The translations under genes were made by a program, and so were the position numbers. The notes beneath the pieces are model-generated. The model was not told the origin of the DNA. It searched no databases and saw nothing but the letters and a program-made list of their open reading frames with translations. A stretch of DNA of 53,788 bases from Pseudomonadota bacterium (GTDB taxonomy: Bacteria; Pseudomonadota; Gammaproteobacteria; Steroidobacterales; Steroidobacteraceae), in NCBI GenBank assembly GCA_023457495.1, contig JAEWLQ010000104.1, positions 1 to 53,788 on the forward strand, given 5' to 3'. How positions within the stretch are numbered: position 1 is the stretch's first letter; the number at the start of each line of letters is the position of its first letter. This document shows, piece by piece, positions 43,053 to 51,581 of the stretch.

Positions 43053-43546
43053 AACATGGTTCCGCGGCACTGCGGCGAACCGCAGCGGCAGGCGTAGATC
43101 TCATCGACGTTGGGCGGATCGTCCTTCTCGCGTCCGATCTCGTAGTCGTAACCGAGCTCCTGGCCCGGCCCGATGTCGCGCGTCGCGTCGATGAACACGC
43201 GCCGGTTCTCGATCACGGACTCGCAGTTGCCCTTGCACTGGTGATTGATGAAACGCGCATCGTTGCCGCCGACGCCCGCGTCGATCACCGTCTTCTTGTC
43301 GACGATGAACAGGAACGTGTGGTTGTCGTTCTCGTCGTGATCCTCGTAGCGCGCGTCGGCCGCCGCGTGCGAAACGCGATCCCCGAGGTACTCGATGATC
43401 CGGGTGCCCTTCTTGATGTGCGCGACCGCGAACACGCCGCGGCCGTGGACGGGCGAATTGCGCACTTCGACCAGCGGCGAGGTTGCGATCGGCGGACCGC
43501 CGCGCGTGGGTTGTGGCTGGCTCGACATGTCTATCTTCTTTTTCAT
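42893..43546 (-). CDS. SET-domain protein lysine methyltransferase with basic tail
   Basis: A 217-residue protein from ATG 43546 (ATGA overlap with thyA). SET-domain motifs: RNSPVHGRGVFAVAHIKKG at the start, the NHxC-type RFINHQCKGNCES, and ELGYDYEIG. A post-SET zinc motif (YACRCGSPQCRG) binds next to the lysine channel. From about residue 165 it continues into a Lys/Arg/Ala tail (KTKAKAKRRPKAAPKTTRK ... ) of nucleic-acid-binding character. Bacterial SET proteins can methylate histone-like or ribosomal proteins; the target here is unknown. It sits between thyA and folA. Confidence 0.9.
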   Translation of the reverse strand: MKKKIDMSSQPQPTRGGPPIATSPLVEVRNSPVHGRGVFAVAHIKKGTRIIEYLGDRVSHAAADARYEDHDENDNHTFLFIVDKKTVIDAGVGGNDARFINHQCKGNCESVIENRRVFIDATRDIGPGQELGYDYEIGREKDDPPNVDEIYACRCGSPQCRGTMLWPPKKTVLKTKAKAKRRPKAAPKTTRKTARKKDDRKSRRPQAGRRQRTRRRA

Positions 43547-44337
43547 ACTGCTACGGGCGCCTTGATCGCCGGATGATGCTGGTAATTCACGAGCTGAAAG
43601 TCTTCGAACGTGTAATCGAAAATGGTCGGCGGGCGGCGGGCAATTTGCAGCTTCGGCAATGCCAGCGGCACGCGCGTCAGTTGTTCGTCCACCTGCTGGA
43701 GATGATTCGAATAGAGGTGGCAATCCCCGCCGGTCCAGATGAATTCTCCCACGTCGAGGTCGCATTGCTGCGCCAGCATGTGAGTGAGGAGCGCGTAGGA
43801 GGCGATGTTGAAAGGCACGCCGAGGAAGATGTCGGCGCTGCGCTGATACAGCTGACAGGAAAGCTTGCCGCCCGACACGTAGAACTGGAAGAACGCGTGG
43901 CAGGGCTGCAGCTTCATCGCGTCGAGCTCGCCGACGTTCCAGGCGCTCACGATGATGCGGCGGGAATCCGGATTGGAACGCAGCTGCTGAACGACCTGCG
44001 AAATCTGGTCGATCTCGCGGCCATCGCGCGTCGGCCACGAGCGCCATTGCTTGCCGTACACCGGACCGAGTTCGCCGGTTGCGTCGGCCCACTCGTCCCA
44101 GATCGAGACGCCATGTTCGCGCAGGTACTTCGTGTTCGTCTCACCGCGCAGGAACCACAGCAGCTCGTACGCAATCGACTTGAAGTGCACGCGCTTGGTC
44201 GTGACCAGCGGGAATCCCGCGCCGAGATCGAAGCGCATCTGGTAACCGAACACCGACAGCGTGCCGGTGCCCGTGCGGTCCGCCTTGCTCGCGCCGTTGC
44301 GGCGCACGTGGCGCATGAAATCGAGGTACTGCTTCAT
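43543..44337 (-). CDS. thyA: Thymidylate synthase
   Basis: A 264-residue enzyme with all family motifs: DRTGTGTLSVFGYQMRFDL, the catalytic cysteine in LQPCHAFFQFYVSGG, and QRSADIFLGVPFNIASYALL. It makes dTMP from dUMP using methylene-THF. It overlaps lgt upstream (ATGA) and the SET gene downstream (ATGA), within the rlmI-lgt-thyA-SET-2OG-folA-fkpA run. Confidence 0.98.
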   Translation of the reverse strand: MKQYLDFMRHVRRNGASKADRTGTGTLSVFGYQMRFDLGAGFPLVTTKRVHFKSIAYELLWFLRGETNTKYLREHGVSIWDEWADATGELGPVYGKQWRSWPTRDGREIDQISQVVQQLRSNPDSRRIIVSAWNVGELDAMKLQPCHAFFQFYVSGGKLSCQLYQRSADIFLGVPFNIASYALLTHMLAQQCDLDVGEFIWTGGDCHLYSNHLQQVDEQLTRVPLALPKLQIARRPPTIFDYTFEDFQLVNYQHHPAIKAPVAV

Positions 44338-45155
44338 GTCTGCAACGCGAAGTTACCTGACGGCTGACGCCGGCGATACGCCATGAACACGAGCGTGAGG
44401 CCCACCAGCAGCATCGGCAGGCTCAGCAACATGCCCATCGTGAGCCAGCCACCCGCGAGATAGCCCAGGTGCTCGTCCGGCAGACGCCAGAATTCCACGA
44501 TGATGCGGCTCAGTGAATAGATGACCAGGAACAGGCCCGAGGGCGCCAGGCGCGGCCGCGGCTTCGAGGTGTACCACCAGAGGATGGCGAACAGCAGCGC
44601 ACCTTCGAGCGCGGCTTCGTAGAGCTGCGTCGCGTGCCGCACGACGCCGTTGTACATGAAGCCCCAGGCAACGTCCGTCGGCTTGCCCCACAACTCGGCG
44701 TTGATGAAGTTGCCGATGCGCACGGCGAGGATGCCGATGCCGGGCAAAGGCGCCGCGAAGTCGAAGACGTCCGCGATGCGGCGCTTGCGGCGCACGGCGA
44801 AGATCGCGAACGCGATCAGCACGCCTAACAACCCGCCGTGGAACGACATGCCGCCGTCCCAGACTTTGATGGGGTACCACCATTCCTTGGCGGTCCAGTA
44901 CTCGAGGCCGTAGAAAAAGACGTAGCCGAGCCGTCCGCCGATCAGCGTGCCCAGCATGCCGAAGAAGATGAAATCGTCGACGTCGACCGGCTTCCACGTG
45001 GATCCCGGTTTGCCGGCACGCACGCGCCCGAGCCACCAGGCGGCCGCGAACGCGACCAGATACATGATTCCGTACCAGTGGATCTTCAGCGGCCCGAAAT
45101 CGCCGAACAACGGGATTTCGAATGCAACCTTGTTGAAGCCGGGGTACTGGAACAT
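44334..45155 (-). CDS. lgt: Phosphatidylglycerol-prolipoprotein diacylglyceryl transferase
   Basis: A 273-residue polytopic inner-membrane enzyme with seven predicted transmembrane segments. The Lgt signature is present (RIGNFINAELWGKPTD), with the essential FHGG region in DGGMSFHGGLLG. It attaches diacylglycerol to lipobox cysteines and so processes the lipoproteins encoded in this window (RlpA, the FKBP protein, the 36.3-kb lipoprotein). Overlaps thyA by ATGA, as is common in proteobacteria. Confidence 0.97.
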   Translation of the reverse strand: MFQYPGFNKVAFEIPLFGDFGPLKIHWYGIMYLVAFAAAWWLGRVRAGKPGSTWKPVDVDDFIFFGMLGTLIGGRLGYVFFYGLEYWTAKEWWYPIKVWDGGMSFHGGLLGVLIAFAIFAVRRKRRIADVFDFAAPLPGIGILAVRIGNFINAELWGKPTDVAWGFMYNGVVRHATQLYEAALEGALLFAILWWYTSKPRPRLAPSGLFLVIYSLSRIIVEFWRLPDEHLGYLAGGWLTMGMLLSLPMLLVGLTLVFMAYRRRQPSGNFALQT

Positions 45156-45174
45156 CGGGCGCCGATTCTACTTT

Positions 45175-46374
45175 CTATTCGCGCGTAACGCGGCAGAAAA
45201 AGGCCTTGAGATAGCGCGTCTCCGGGATAGCCGGATGCACGGGATGGTCGGGCGATTGTCCGCCCTGCTCCAGCACCTGGACGAAGCGGCTCGAGTGACG
45301 CGCCGCCGCCTGGATCGCCGAGAGCAGATCGTCCGCGGCCATGTGATACGAGCACGAGCAGGAGACGAGAAGGCCGTCGCGCTCGATGAGCGGCATCGCG
45401 AGCTGGTTCAGTTTGCGATACGCCGCGAGCGCCTGCGGCGTGTCTTTCTTGCGCTTGGCGAAGGCCGGCGGATCGAGGATGACGACATCGAAGCGCGCGC
45501 CGCTCGCGTTGAGCGCCTGCAGCGCATCGAACGCATCGTCGCGGATGGTCTGGACCTCGACGCCGTTGGCGCGCGCGTTTCGCGTGACGTATTCGAGCGC
45601 GGTGGCCGACGCATCCACACACGCCGCGCTGCCGGCGCCGCCCTTGAGCGCGCTCACGGCCCAACCACCGACATAGCTGCACACGTCGAGCACGCGCGCA
45701 CCGGGGGCGAGGTAACGCCGCAGCCGCTCGCGGTTCGCGGCCTGGTCGTAGAACCAACCGGTTTTCTGGCCGTCGGCCAGCGGCGCGACGAAGTCGATGC
45801 CCTGTTCGCGGATCGAGATCTCCGGCGGGACCACGCCGCCCTGCTCGCCCGCGAGGCTGACCGATTGCGCCAGGCCTTCGAGCTCGCGCGCGCCAGAGTC
45901 GTTTTTCCAGACGATCTCGCGGGCGTTGGTAACCTTGAGGATGGCCGCCTCGACCTCGGCCTTCAACCGGTCGATGCCGGCCGTGCCGCTCTGCGCCACG
46001 ACGATGTCGCCGTATCGGTCGAGCACCAGTCCCGGCAGGCCGTCGGACTCTCCGAACAGGAGACGGTAATAGGGCTCACGATACAGCCGCTCGCGCAGCG
46101 CCTGCGCCACGCGCAGCCGATGCACGATGAGCGAGCCGTCGAGTGGATAGGCGGGATCGCGCCCAACGATGCGCGCCGCGATCAGCGTGCGCGGATTGAC
46201 GTAGGCGAATCCCAGGAACTGGTCGCGGTCGGAACGGACATCGACCACCGCGCCCGGCTCGAACTGGGTGAGTGGCGTGGCCGCGGTGTCGACCTCGTTG
46301 CTGAAGATCCACAGGTGGCCGGAGCGCAATCGGCGGTCTTCGCCGCGCTTGAGTTTCAGGACAGGGACGGACAT
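45175..46374 (-). CDS. rlmI: 23S rRNA (cytosine-1962-C5)-methyltransferase RlmI
   Basis: A 399-residue protein: N-terminal PUA domain (LKRGEDRRLRSGHLWIFSNEV), a central EEHEE-like subdomain, and a C-terminal SAM methyltransferase with VLDVCSYVGGWAVSAL, the NPPY-like DPPAFAK and the catalytic cysteine in LLVSCSCSYHM. It methylates C1962 of 23S rRNA. It lies 19 bases before lgt on the same strand and is divergent from the DUF255 gene across only 19 bases. Confidence 0.93.
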   Translation of the reverse strand: MSVPVLKLKRGEDRRLRSGHLWIFSNEVDTAATPLTQFEPGAVVDVRSDRDQFLGFAYVNPRTLIAARIVGRDPAYPLDGSLIVHRLRVAQALRERLYREPYYRLLFGESDGLPGLVLDRYGDIVVAQSGTAGIDRLKAEVEAAILKVTNAREIVWKNDSGARELEGLAQSVSLAGEQGGVVPPEISIREQGIDFVAPLADGQKTGWFYDQAANRERLRRYLAPGARVLDVCSYVGGWAVSALKGGAGSAACVDASATALEYVTRNARANGVEVQTIRDDAFDALQALNASGARFDVVILDPPAFAKRKKDTPQALAAYRKLNQLAMPLIERDGLLVSCSCSYHMAADDLLSAIQAAARHSSRFVQVLEQGGQSPDHPVHPAIPETRYLKAFFCRVTRE

Positions 46375-46393
46375 GGGCGTATTCTAGCCGTCT

Positions 46394-48505
46394 ATGGATG
46401 CGCCCAAGAATGTAGAGACGAACGCCGCGAAAAACCGGCTGGCCCACGAAACCAGCCCGTACCTGCTGCAACACGCCACCAATCCCGTGGAGTGGCATCC
46501 CTGGGGCCGCGAGGCGCTGGAACTCGCGCGCGAGAGCGGCAAGCCCATCCTGCTGTCGATCGGGTATTCGGCCTGTCATTGGTGCCACGTGATGGCGCAT
46601 GAATCCTTCGAGGATCCCGCCACCGCCAAGGTCATGAACGAGCTCTACGTGAACATCAAGGTGGACCGCGAGGAGCGCCCCGACCTCGACAAGATCTACC
46701 AGCTCGCGCACCAGGTTCTCACCCAGCGCGGCGGCGGCTGGCCGCTGACAATGTTTCTCACGCATGACGATCAGAAGCCATTTTTCGGTGGGACGTATTT
46801 CCCCAATACCGCGCGGTATGGGATGCCGGCGTTCACCACCCTGCTGCAACGTGTGGCCGGTTACTACCGCGATCAACGCGAAGAGCTGCGCGCGCAGAAC
46901 GATTCGCTCATGAACGTGTACAACGAGCTCGTGCCGCCGCCCGCCGATGCCGGCACGCCGCTCACCGCGGCGCCGCTCGATGGCGCGCGCGAGCAGCTCG
47001 CGGCGACGTTCGACAAGCGGTACGGTGGGTTCGGCGCCGCGCCGAAGTTTCCGCATCCGGGGTCGATCGATCGGCTGATGCGGCATTGGTATCGCACCGC
47101 TTCGAGCACCGCGCCTGATCTGCATGCGTTGTACATGGCGACCTTGACGCTGACGCGCATGGCCGAAGGCGGCATGTACGACCAGCTCGGCGGCGGCTTC
47201 GCGCGTTACTCGGTCGATCAGTTCTGGATGATCCCGCACTTCGAGAAGATGCTGTACGACAACGGCGCGCTGCTGGCCTCGTATTCGGAGGCCGCGCTGG
47301 CGACGGGAGATCCGCTGTTCAAGCGCATCGCGGTCGAGACCGGCGAGTGGATGTTGCGGGAGATGCAGGACGATGGCGGCGGGTTTTACAGCGCCTACGA
47401 CGCCGACTCGGATGGACACGAAGGCAAGTTCTACGTGTGGTCGCGCGAGGAAGCGCAGGCCGCGCTGACGCCGCTGGAGTGGAGCGTGTTCTCACGGCGC
47501 TTCGGCTTCGATCAGGAGCCGAACTTCGAAGGCGCGTGGAATCCGCATGTGTTCGTTTCGGTCGAGCAGATTGCGAAGGAGCAGCAGCTCGCGACTGAGG
47601 TGGTCGAACGCGAGGTGGACTCCGCGCGCGCCAAACTGCTCGCGGTGCGCAGCAAGCGCGTGTGGCCAGGGCTGGATGACAAGGTTCTGACGAGCTGGAA
47701 CGCGCTCGCGATTCGGGGTCTTGCGATCGCGGCGCGTTGCGTTGGGCGGGCGGACTTCGCGGAGGCGGCGGAACGTGCCCTCGCCTTCCTGCGCGCGGAT
47801 GCCTGGCAGACCCGGCCTGGCGGCGGACGGTTGCTCGCGACCAGCAAGGATGGTGTCTCACATCTCAATGCGTATCTCGACGATTACGCCTATCTGGCGA
47901 ATGCATTGCTCGAGATGCTGCAGCTACGTTGGCGCAACGAGGATGTGGCGTGGCTGCGCGAGATCATCCGCGCGATGCTCGAGCACTTCCAGGATCGCAA
48001 GGATGGCGGGTTCTTCTTCACGTCTGATGATCACGAGACGCTGATCCACCGCAGCAAGAGTTTCAGTGACGATGCGATTCCGGCGGGGAATGGGATCGCG
48101 GCGCGGGCGTTGTTGCGGGCGGGGTATCTGCTGGGAGAGCCGCAGTGGCTTGAAGCGGCGGAGCGGACATTGCGTGCCGGGTGGCTTGCGCTCAATCGCT
48201 ATCCGCATGGGCATGTGAGCATGCTGGAGGCGCTGGCGGAGTATCTGGAGGCGCCGGAGATCGTGGTCATTCGTGGTTCGAGCGACAAAGCTGCCGAATG
48301 GCAGCGCGAGATCGAGAAGTTGTATGCGCCGCATCGGCTGGTATTCGCCATCCCGGCGGAGCTCGCTGGGCTTGATGCCGCGGTTGCGGACAAGCGTGCC
48401 GGCGATGCGACGCGCGCTTATGTGTGCCGCGGCGCAACGTGCTCGGCGCCGATCGAATCGCTGCCGGATCTCGTGCGCCAGGCACAGGCGCGCCTGGCTG
48501 AGTAG
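46394..48505 (+). CDS. Thioredoxin-domain protein, DUF255 (YyaL/SPATA20 family)
   Basis: A 703-residue protein. The N-terminal thioredoxin-like DUF255 domain opens NRLAHETSPYLLQHATNPVEW and carries the redox motif CHWCHVM at about residues 59-65. The rest is an (alpha/alpha)6 barrel similar to N-acylglucosamine 2-epimerases, with QLGGGFARYSVDQFWMIPHFEKMLYDN and WNALAIRGLA. The enzymatic role of this widespread family is unsettled. Length matches. The start codon ATG 46394 is 19 bases from the divergent rlmI start. Confidence 0.95.
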   Translation: MDAPKNVETNAAKNRLAHETSPYLLQHATNPVEWHPWGREALELARESGKPILLSIGYSACHWCHVMAHESFEDPATAKVMNELYVNIKVDREERPDLDKIYQLAHQVLTQRGGGWPLTMFLTHDDQKPFFGGTYFPNTARYGMPAFTTLLQRVAGYYRDQREELRAQNDSLMNVYNELVPPPADAGTPLTAAPLDGAREQLAATFDKRYGGFGAAPKFPHPGSIDRLMRHWYRTASSTAPDLHALYMATLTLTRMAEGGMYDQLGGGFARYSVDQFWMIPHFEKMLYDNGALLASYSEAALATGDPLFKRIAVETGEWMLREMQDDGGGFYSAYDADSDGHEGKFYVWSREEAQAALTPLEWSVFSRRFGFDQEPNFEGAWNPHVFVSVEQIAKEQQLATEVVEREVDSARAKLLAVRSKRVWPGLDDKVLTSWNALAIRGLAIAARCVGRADFAEAAERALAFLRADAWQTRPGGGRLLATSKDGVSHLNAYLDDYAYLANALLEMLQLRWRNEDVAWLREIIRAMLEHFQDRKDGGFFFTSDDHETLIHRSKSFSDDAIPAGNGIAARALLRAGYLLGEPQWLEAAERTLRAGWLALNRYPHGHVSMLEALAEYLEAPEIVVIRGSSDKAAEWQREIEKLYAPHRLVFAIPAELAGLDAAVADKRAGDATRAYVCRGATCSAPIESLPDLVRQAQARLAE

Positions 48506-48819
48506 TTCGAGCCAGTGCCAAACCCAACCCAAGGACTCCAGATGCTGTCCGGAATGATGGATAGACATCTTAGTTAGAGCGAGATCGGCCCTCTTTTCCC
48601 CGAACAATCGCGTCCGATACGCATCAAGGTCCGATTGCAAATCTCGGCTTCGGCCAAGCGCCCTTCGACCCGCTGTCAGAGATGGCCGCAAGGCGTCAGA
48701 GATATTGCGCCAAGGGCGCTCAATCAGTTTCGGGAAGCAGGTCGTGTACTTTTGACACCGCGCTGCAGCATCAGGCGCACGCGATACACAGGATGATCCA
48801 AATTCTTTGGAGGAAGTTG
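48506..48819. other. 314-bp gap marking the start of the accessory region; possible decayed attC
   Basis: No gene is supported here. The segment 48490-48582 has an attC-like series: GCCTGGC, TTCGAGC, then AGTGCCAA (shared with the clear attC sites further right) and GTTAGAG at 48575-48581. These could be a decayed attC or coincidence. The 9-mer GTCAGAGAT occurs twice (near 48676 and 48699). A strong GGAGG at 48809-48813 belongs to the next gene. Confidence 0.35.
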
Positions 48820-50589
48820 GTGATTCGAGAAATATTTCGATCGTTGCTTTTCGTCCTTGGCGCGGCCATGAGCCTCCCGTTGCACGCGCAGCTGACGGCG
48901 CCGGTGAAGAATGGTGAGACCACCATCACCGTCACGGGCACACGGAACCGCGAAGCGAAAGTGGAGATGAGCAAGTGGCGCATGGCGGAGACGCCGCACG
49001 TCGTCGTGTTCAGCCAGAACGACGAGGAGGAATTGCGCGAGACCGCCCACAATCTCGAGAAGCTTCACTTCGTGCTCTCGGCCTTGTTTGGGCGGGTGGA
49101 CGCGCCCGACGAGACGATCAAGATCGCCGTCACGATGATCGGACATGCCGGGGTGTTCGAGCAGTTACGGCTGACGGAGTTGCGCTGGCAATACGGCCCG
49201 TTTCCGCAGAAGTTCGCCAAAACCATCTACTACGATCCACGCGAAGAAGGGTCGGTCCTCGCATCAACCAAGGACGGTGTGAATCTGATCCTGAGTCCTT
49301 CAAGCGGCCGTGCCACGAACCGCAATTGCGATTGGGGCGACGACGACCCTCCATTGGTCAGCTATTCCGGCGCGAAACCACATCCCGAGGCACCGCTGGA
49401 ACAGGTCGTCAGACTATTGCCCGCAAACGAGGTGGCCTTCTGCCAATCGGCTGAATCCCGACTTTATGCCGGTTTCGCTCAGAATTATCTGCTGACCTAT
49501 TTTCCGGCCGCCTACCCGCGCTGGTTTCTGCAGGGATTCGGCGAGCTGTTCGCGACGATGAAAGCCGGCGACGACTTCGTGGAGTACGGCGAGCGTCCGC
49601 GAGGGCTCTTCTCGGTCATGGAGCATTACGGCAAATATCCGATAACGGACATTCTCAACGGCCACTATCTTTCCGGAACGGGACGAGCCTGGACACCCTT
49701 TCACGCATGGCGGTTGGTCCACCTGATGTATTTCTCGGAGGAGTGGAAGCCGCGGATGCACGCCTACCTGAACGCCATCGCGCACGGTGCCGACCTGCAA
49801 AGCGCCGCGAGCGCCTTCGGCAATCCGGCTCAGCTCCAGAGGGCCGTGAGCGATTACCGGGGACGCAAGCTGCAGGTCGAGCGGATGACCTTTCCACCCC
49901 AGCGCGCGCCGGAACCGACAGTGCGCCAAATGACTCGGGCGGAGGCCGGCCTCATCCAGGGCCGGCTCGAGCTTGGAGCTCGAATCGAGGCGCCTGCAGA
50001 AGATAGTCCAGAGCATTCGGCGGCGCTCGAGCGTCGCTCGGACTGGCTCGCCGGCCTGCGCGAGAATGCACGGCAGTTCCCCAACCTGATCGAAAACCAG
50101 CTGCTATTGGCCGAGGCCGAGTGCCGGTCCGGCAATCCGGACGAGTGTCTCGCGGCCGCCGATCGGGCTATCGCACAGTCGCGAAGGGATACCACGGCGC
50201 TGGTGTGGGCAGGCATGGCACTGGCGCAGCAAGCCGCGCGCGCTCCGGCCGCCGAACGGCCGCGCCGGCTCAAGGAAGCGAGAAAATATATCTCGCGAGC
50301 CAACCGGCTGGACAAGGACGGCATCCTGCCACTCATCGCGTACTACAACAGCTTCGCTGTTGCCGGCGAGCAAGCTTCGGACATTGCAGTCGAGGGGTTG
50401 GCCAAGATCGTTTTCTCTTCGCCCGCCGCGCCCACTCCGCGATTGAAGCTCGGTGAGGAATTCATCAAGCGCGAACGCGACGAGGCTGCGAGCAACACGC
50501 TCCTGCCCGTCGCCATGGGAGCCTTCGAAACACCCGAACGGCCGGCCGCCGCCGCTCTGCTTCTGAAAGCACGGGCGGCGGAGCCCTGA
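48820..50589 (+). CDS. Secreted peptidase-MA-like (DUF1570-type) protein with degenerate zinc site and TPR-like C-terminus
   Basis: A 589-residue protein from GTG 48820, chosen because GGAGG stands six bases upstream and a clean signal peptide follows (VIREIFRSLLFVLGAAMSLPLHAQ). The middle resembles gluzincin peptidases: AAYPRWFLQGFGELFATM aligns with the usual ...PAWFVEGFAEYFA. Where relatives have an HExxH motif and a following EGxxE glutamate, this protein reads YAGFAQNY and QGFGE, so the zinc ligands are missing. The C-terminal 250 residues are TPR-like helices (NLIENQLLLAEAECRSGNPDECLAAADRAI). Probably a non-catalytic periplasmic binding or scaffold protein. Confidence 0.8.
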   Translation: MIREIFRSLLFVLGAAMSLPLHAQLTAPVKNGETTITVTGTRNREAKVEMSKWRMAETPHVVVFSQNDEEELRETAHNLEKLHFVLSALFGRVDAPDETIKIAVTMIGHAGVFEQLRLTELRWQYGPFPQKFAKTIYYDPREEGSVLASTKDGVNLILSPSSGRATNRNCDWGDDDPPLVSYSGAKPHPEAPLEQVVRLLPANEVAFCQSAESRLYAGFAQNYLLTYFPAAYPRWFLQGFGELFATMKAGDDFVEYGERPRGLFSVMEHYGKYPITDILNGHYLSGTGRAWTPFHAWRLVHLMYFSEEWKPRMHAYLNAIAHGADLQSAASAFGNPAQLQRAVSDYRGRKLQVERMTFPPQRAPEPTVRQMTRAEAGLIQGRLELGARIEAPAEDSPEHSAALERRSDWLAGLRENARQFPNLIENQLLLAEAECRSGNPDECLAAADRAIAQSRRDTTALVWAGMALAQQAARAPAAERPRRLKEARKYISRANRLDKDGILPLIAYYNSFAVAGEQASDIAVEGLAKIVFSSPAAPTPRLKLGEEFIKRERDEAASNTLLPVAMGAFETPERPAAAALLLKARAAEP

Positions 50590-50646
50590 CGCGCAGTGCC
50601 CAAGTCGCGGCACACATGGCCTCGGACTTCACCATTCGCGTTTTAG
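50580..50646. repeat. Possible decayed attC site after the peptidase-like gene
   Basis: This segment resembles the right half of the clear attC sites: GAGCCCTGACGCGCAG, then AGTGCCCAAG (compare AGTGCCAAG in attC1-3) and CATTCGCGTTTTAGGT where the others have CATTCG-TTAGG-like ends. If correct, the preceding gene was itself carried as a cassette. The core is degenerate, so confidence is low. Confidence 0.3.
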
Positions 50647-50855
50647 GTGCCCATCCCCATCGCGTGGCCACGCAGAGCTGGCGGGCTGGTCAAATCGTCG
50701 CGGCAATGGCGGGGTGCCGCGTTGAGAGCATCATTTGTGCTCTCCGTGCCTATGAGCGGGATGACACTCCGAAAGGCATTGGAGATCCGGCTAGGTGGCT
50801 GATCCACTTCGCAGGCCTCGAAAGCGACGAATCAGGCAAGGCCTCTGTCCCTTGA
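50616..50855 (+). CDS. Small hypothetical cassette ORF
   Basis: A 79-residue frame from ATG 50616; GTG 50664 would give 63 residues and avoid the attC-like segment upstream. Part reads WRAGQIVAAMAGCRVESIICALRA, a small helical protein. I do not recognise it. It precedes attC1 by 100 bases, a long gap for a cassette, and has no strong ribosome-binding site, so it may be a remnant. Confidence 0.35.
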   Translation: MASDFTIRVLGAHPHRVATQSWRAGQIVAAMAGCRVESIICALRAYERDDTPKGIGDPARWLIHFAGLESDESGKASVP

Positions 50856-50914
50856 ATTGAAATCATCCATGGCGGCGAAGCCGTGAAGAGCCTGGGCAGT
50901 TACGGCGAGCTTCT

Positions 50915-50933
50915 GCGCTCACGTAGTGAGCGC
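50915..50933. repeat. 8-bp perfect hairpin before attC1
   Basis: GCGCTCAC (50915-50922) and GTGAGCGC (50926-50933) with a 3-base loop lie 23 bases before attC1. There is no T-run, so it is not a classical terminator; it may be a folding element or part of an older recombination site. Confidence 0.6.
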
Positions 50934-50955
50934 CGTCTCGTGCCAATAGTCGGCT

Positions 50956-51043
50956 GCCTAACACCTCGTTCGAGCTGACGCATGTGGGATAAAGTGCCAA
51001 GCTCGTGCGCCGGCGCGCGCGCCGCTCAACTCAATCGTTAGGT
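50956..51043 (+). repeat. Integron attC site 1
   Basis: 88 bp. R'' GCCTAAC (50956-50962) and R' GTTAGGT (51037-51043) bound an imperfect palindrome with L-box pairing (TTCGAGCTGACGC against GCCGCTCAACTCAA) and a GC-rich centre containing AGTGCCAAG. The orientation matches plus-strand cassettes. It shares length and internal boxes with attC2-4, forming one family of sites. Confidence 0.9.
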
Positions 51044-51085
51044 TTCTGTCAACGTCGGCACAAGTGACAAGAGGGAGGCTCATTT

Positions 51086-51481
51086 ATGCGTCAGTGGGTC
51101 ATGGAGTTCACGCTCAGCACATACCGCTTTCTGCTTCCTATCGCGTGGGTAGTGCTTGGAGTTTCAATTGCGGTATTGCTGCCCCTGTGCGCTTGGCGAA
51201 AGACCCGGGCATCGGCGGCGGGTTGGCTACTAGCAAGCTCGTACATTATCGGGATTACGACTTGGTTCCTGGGCGCGGGTATAACTTTTGCATCCTTTGG
51301 CTGGTTCGGTCTGATCATCGGCTTGCTTATTCTCGGCGTCGGGGTCGTACCACTAGGAATAGTCGGTGCCTTTTTTAAGCTCGATGCAAATGGCCTCGCA
51401 CTTTCCATTCTGGTGATGCTTGTCGTGACCTTCAGTCTCCGCTTTGCAGCGATCCACTTCGTCGAGAAGGCTGACACCTAA
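51086..51481 (+). CDS. Cassette-encoded membrane protein (hypothetical)
   Basis: A 131-residue hydrophobic protein with about four transmembrane segments (for example FLLPIAWVVLGVSIAVLLPL and FGLIIGLLILGVGVVPLGIV). GGGAGG at 51073-51078 is a good ribosome-binding site for ATG 51086. The stop TAA lies inside the R'' box of attC2, typical of compact cassettes. GC content is visibly lower than the chromosomal genes to the left. Function unknown. Confidence 0.75.
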   Translation: MRQWVMEFTLSTYRFLLPIAWVVLGVSIAVLLPLCAWRKTRASAAGWLLASSYIIGITTWFLGAGITFASFGWFGLIIGLLILGVGVVPLGIVGAFFKLDANGLALSILVMLVVTFSLRFAAIHFVEKADT

Positions 51482-51563
51482 CACTTCGTCGGAGGGGACA
51501 CGTCCAAGATAAAGTGCCAAGCCCTTACGTCGGCGCGCGCACCGCTCAACTCATTCGCTAGGC
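51476..51563 (+). repeat. Integron attC site 2
   Basis: 88 bp. R'' ACCTAAC (51476-51482) and R' GCTAGGC (51557-51563), which departs from GTTRRRY at the second base (T to C). The centre repeats AAAGTGCCAAGCCC and CCGCTCAACTCATTCG. The changed core predicts reduced recombination at this end. Confidence 0.85.
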
Positions 51564-51581
51564 GACACACGGGCTTCTCGC

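Noticed and set aside
42306..43070. Acidic N-terminal domain on the 2OG oxygenase
   Set aside because: It mirrors the Lys/Arg tail codons of the SET gene in another frame and shows no conserved pattern; kept only as an uncertain start.
48506..48819. A gene in the gap before the peptidase-like protein, from an upstream start at 48682
   Set aside because: The extension lacks a ribosome-binding site and delays the signal peptide, while GTG 48820 has GGAGG at good distance.
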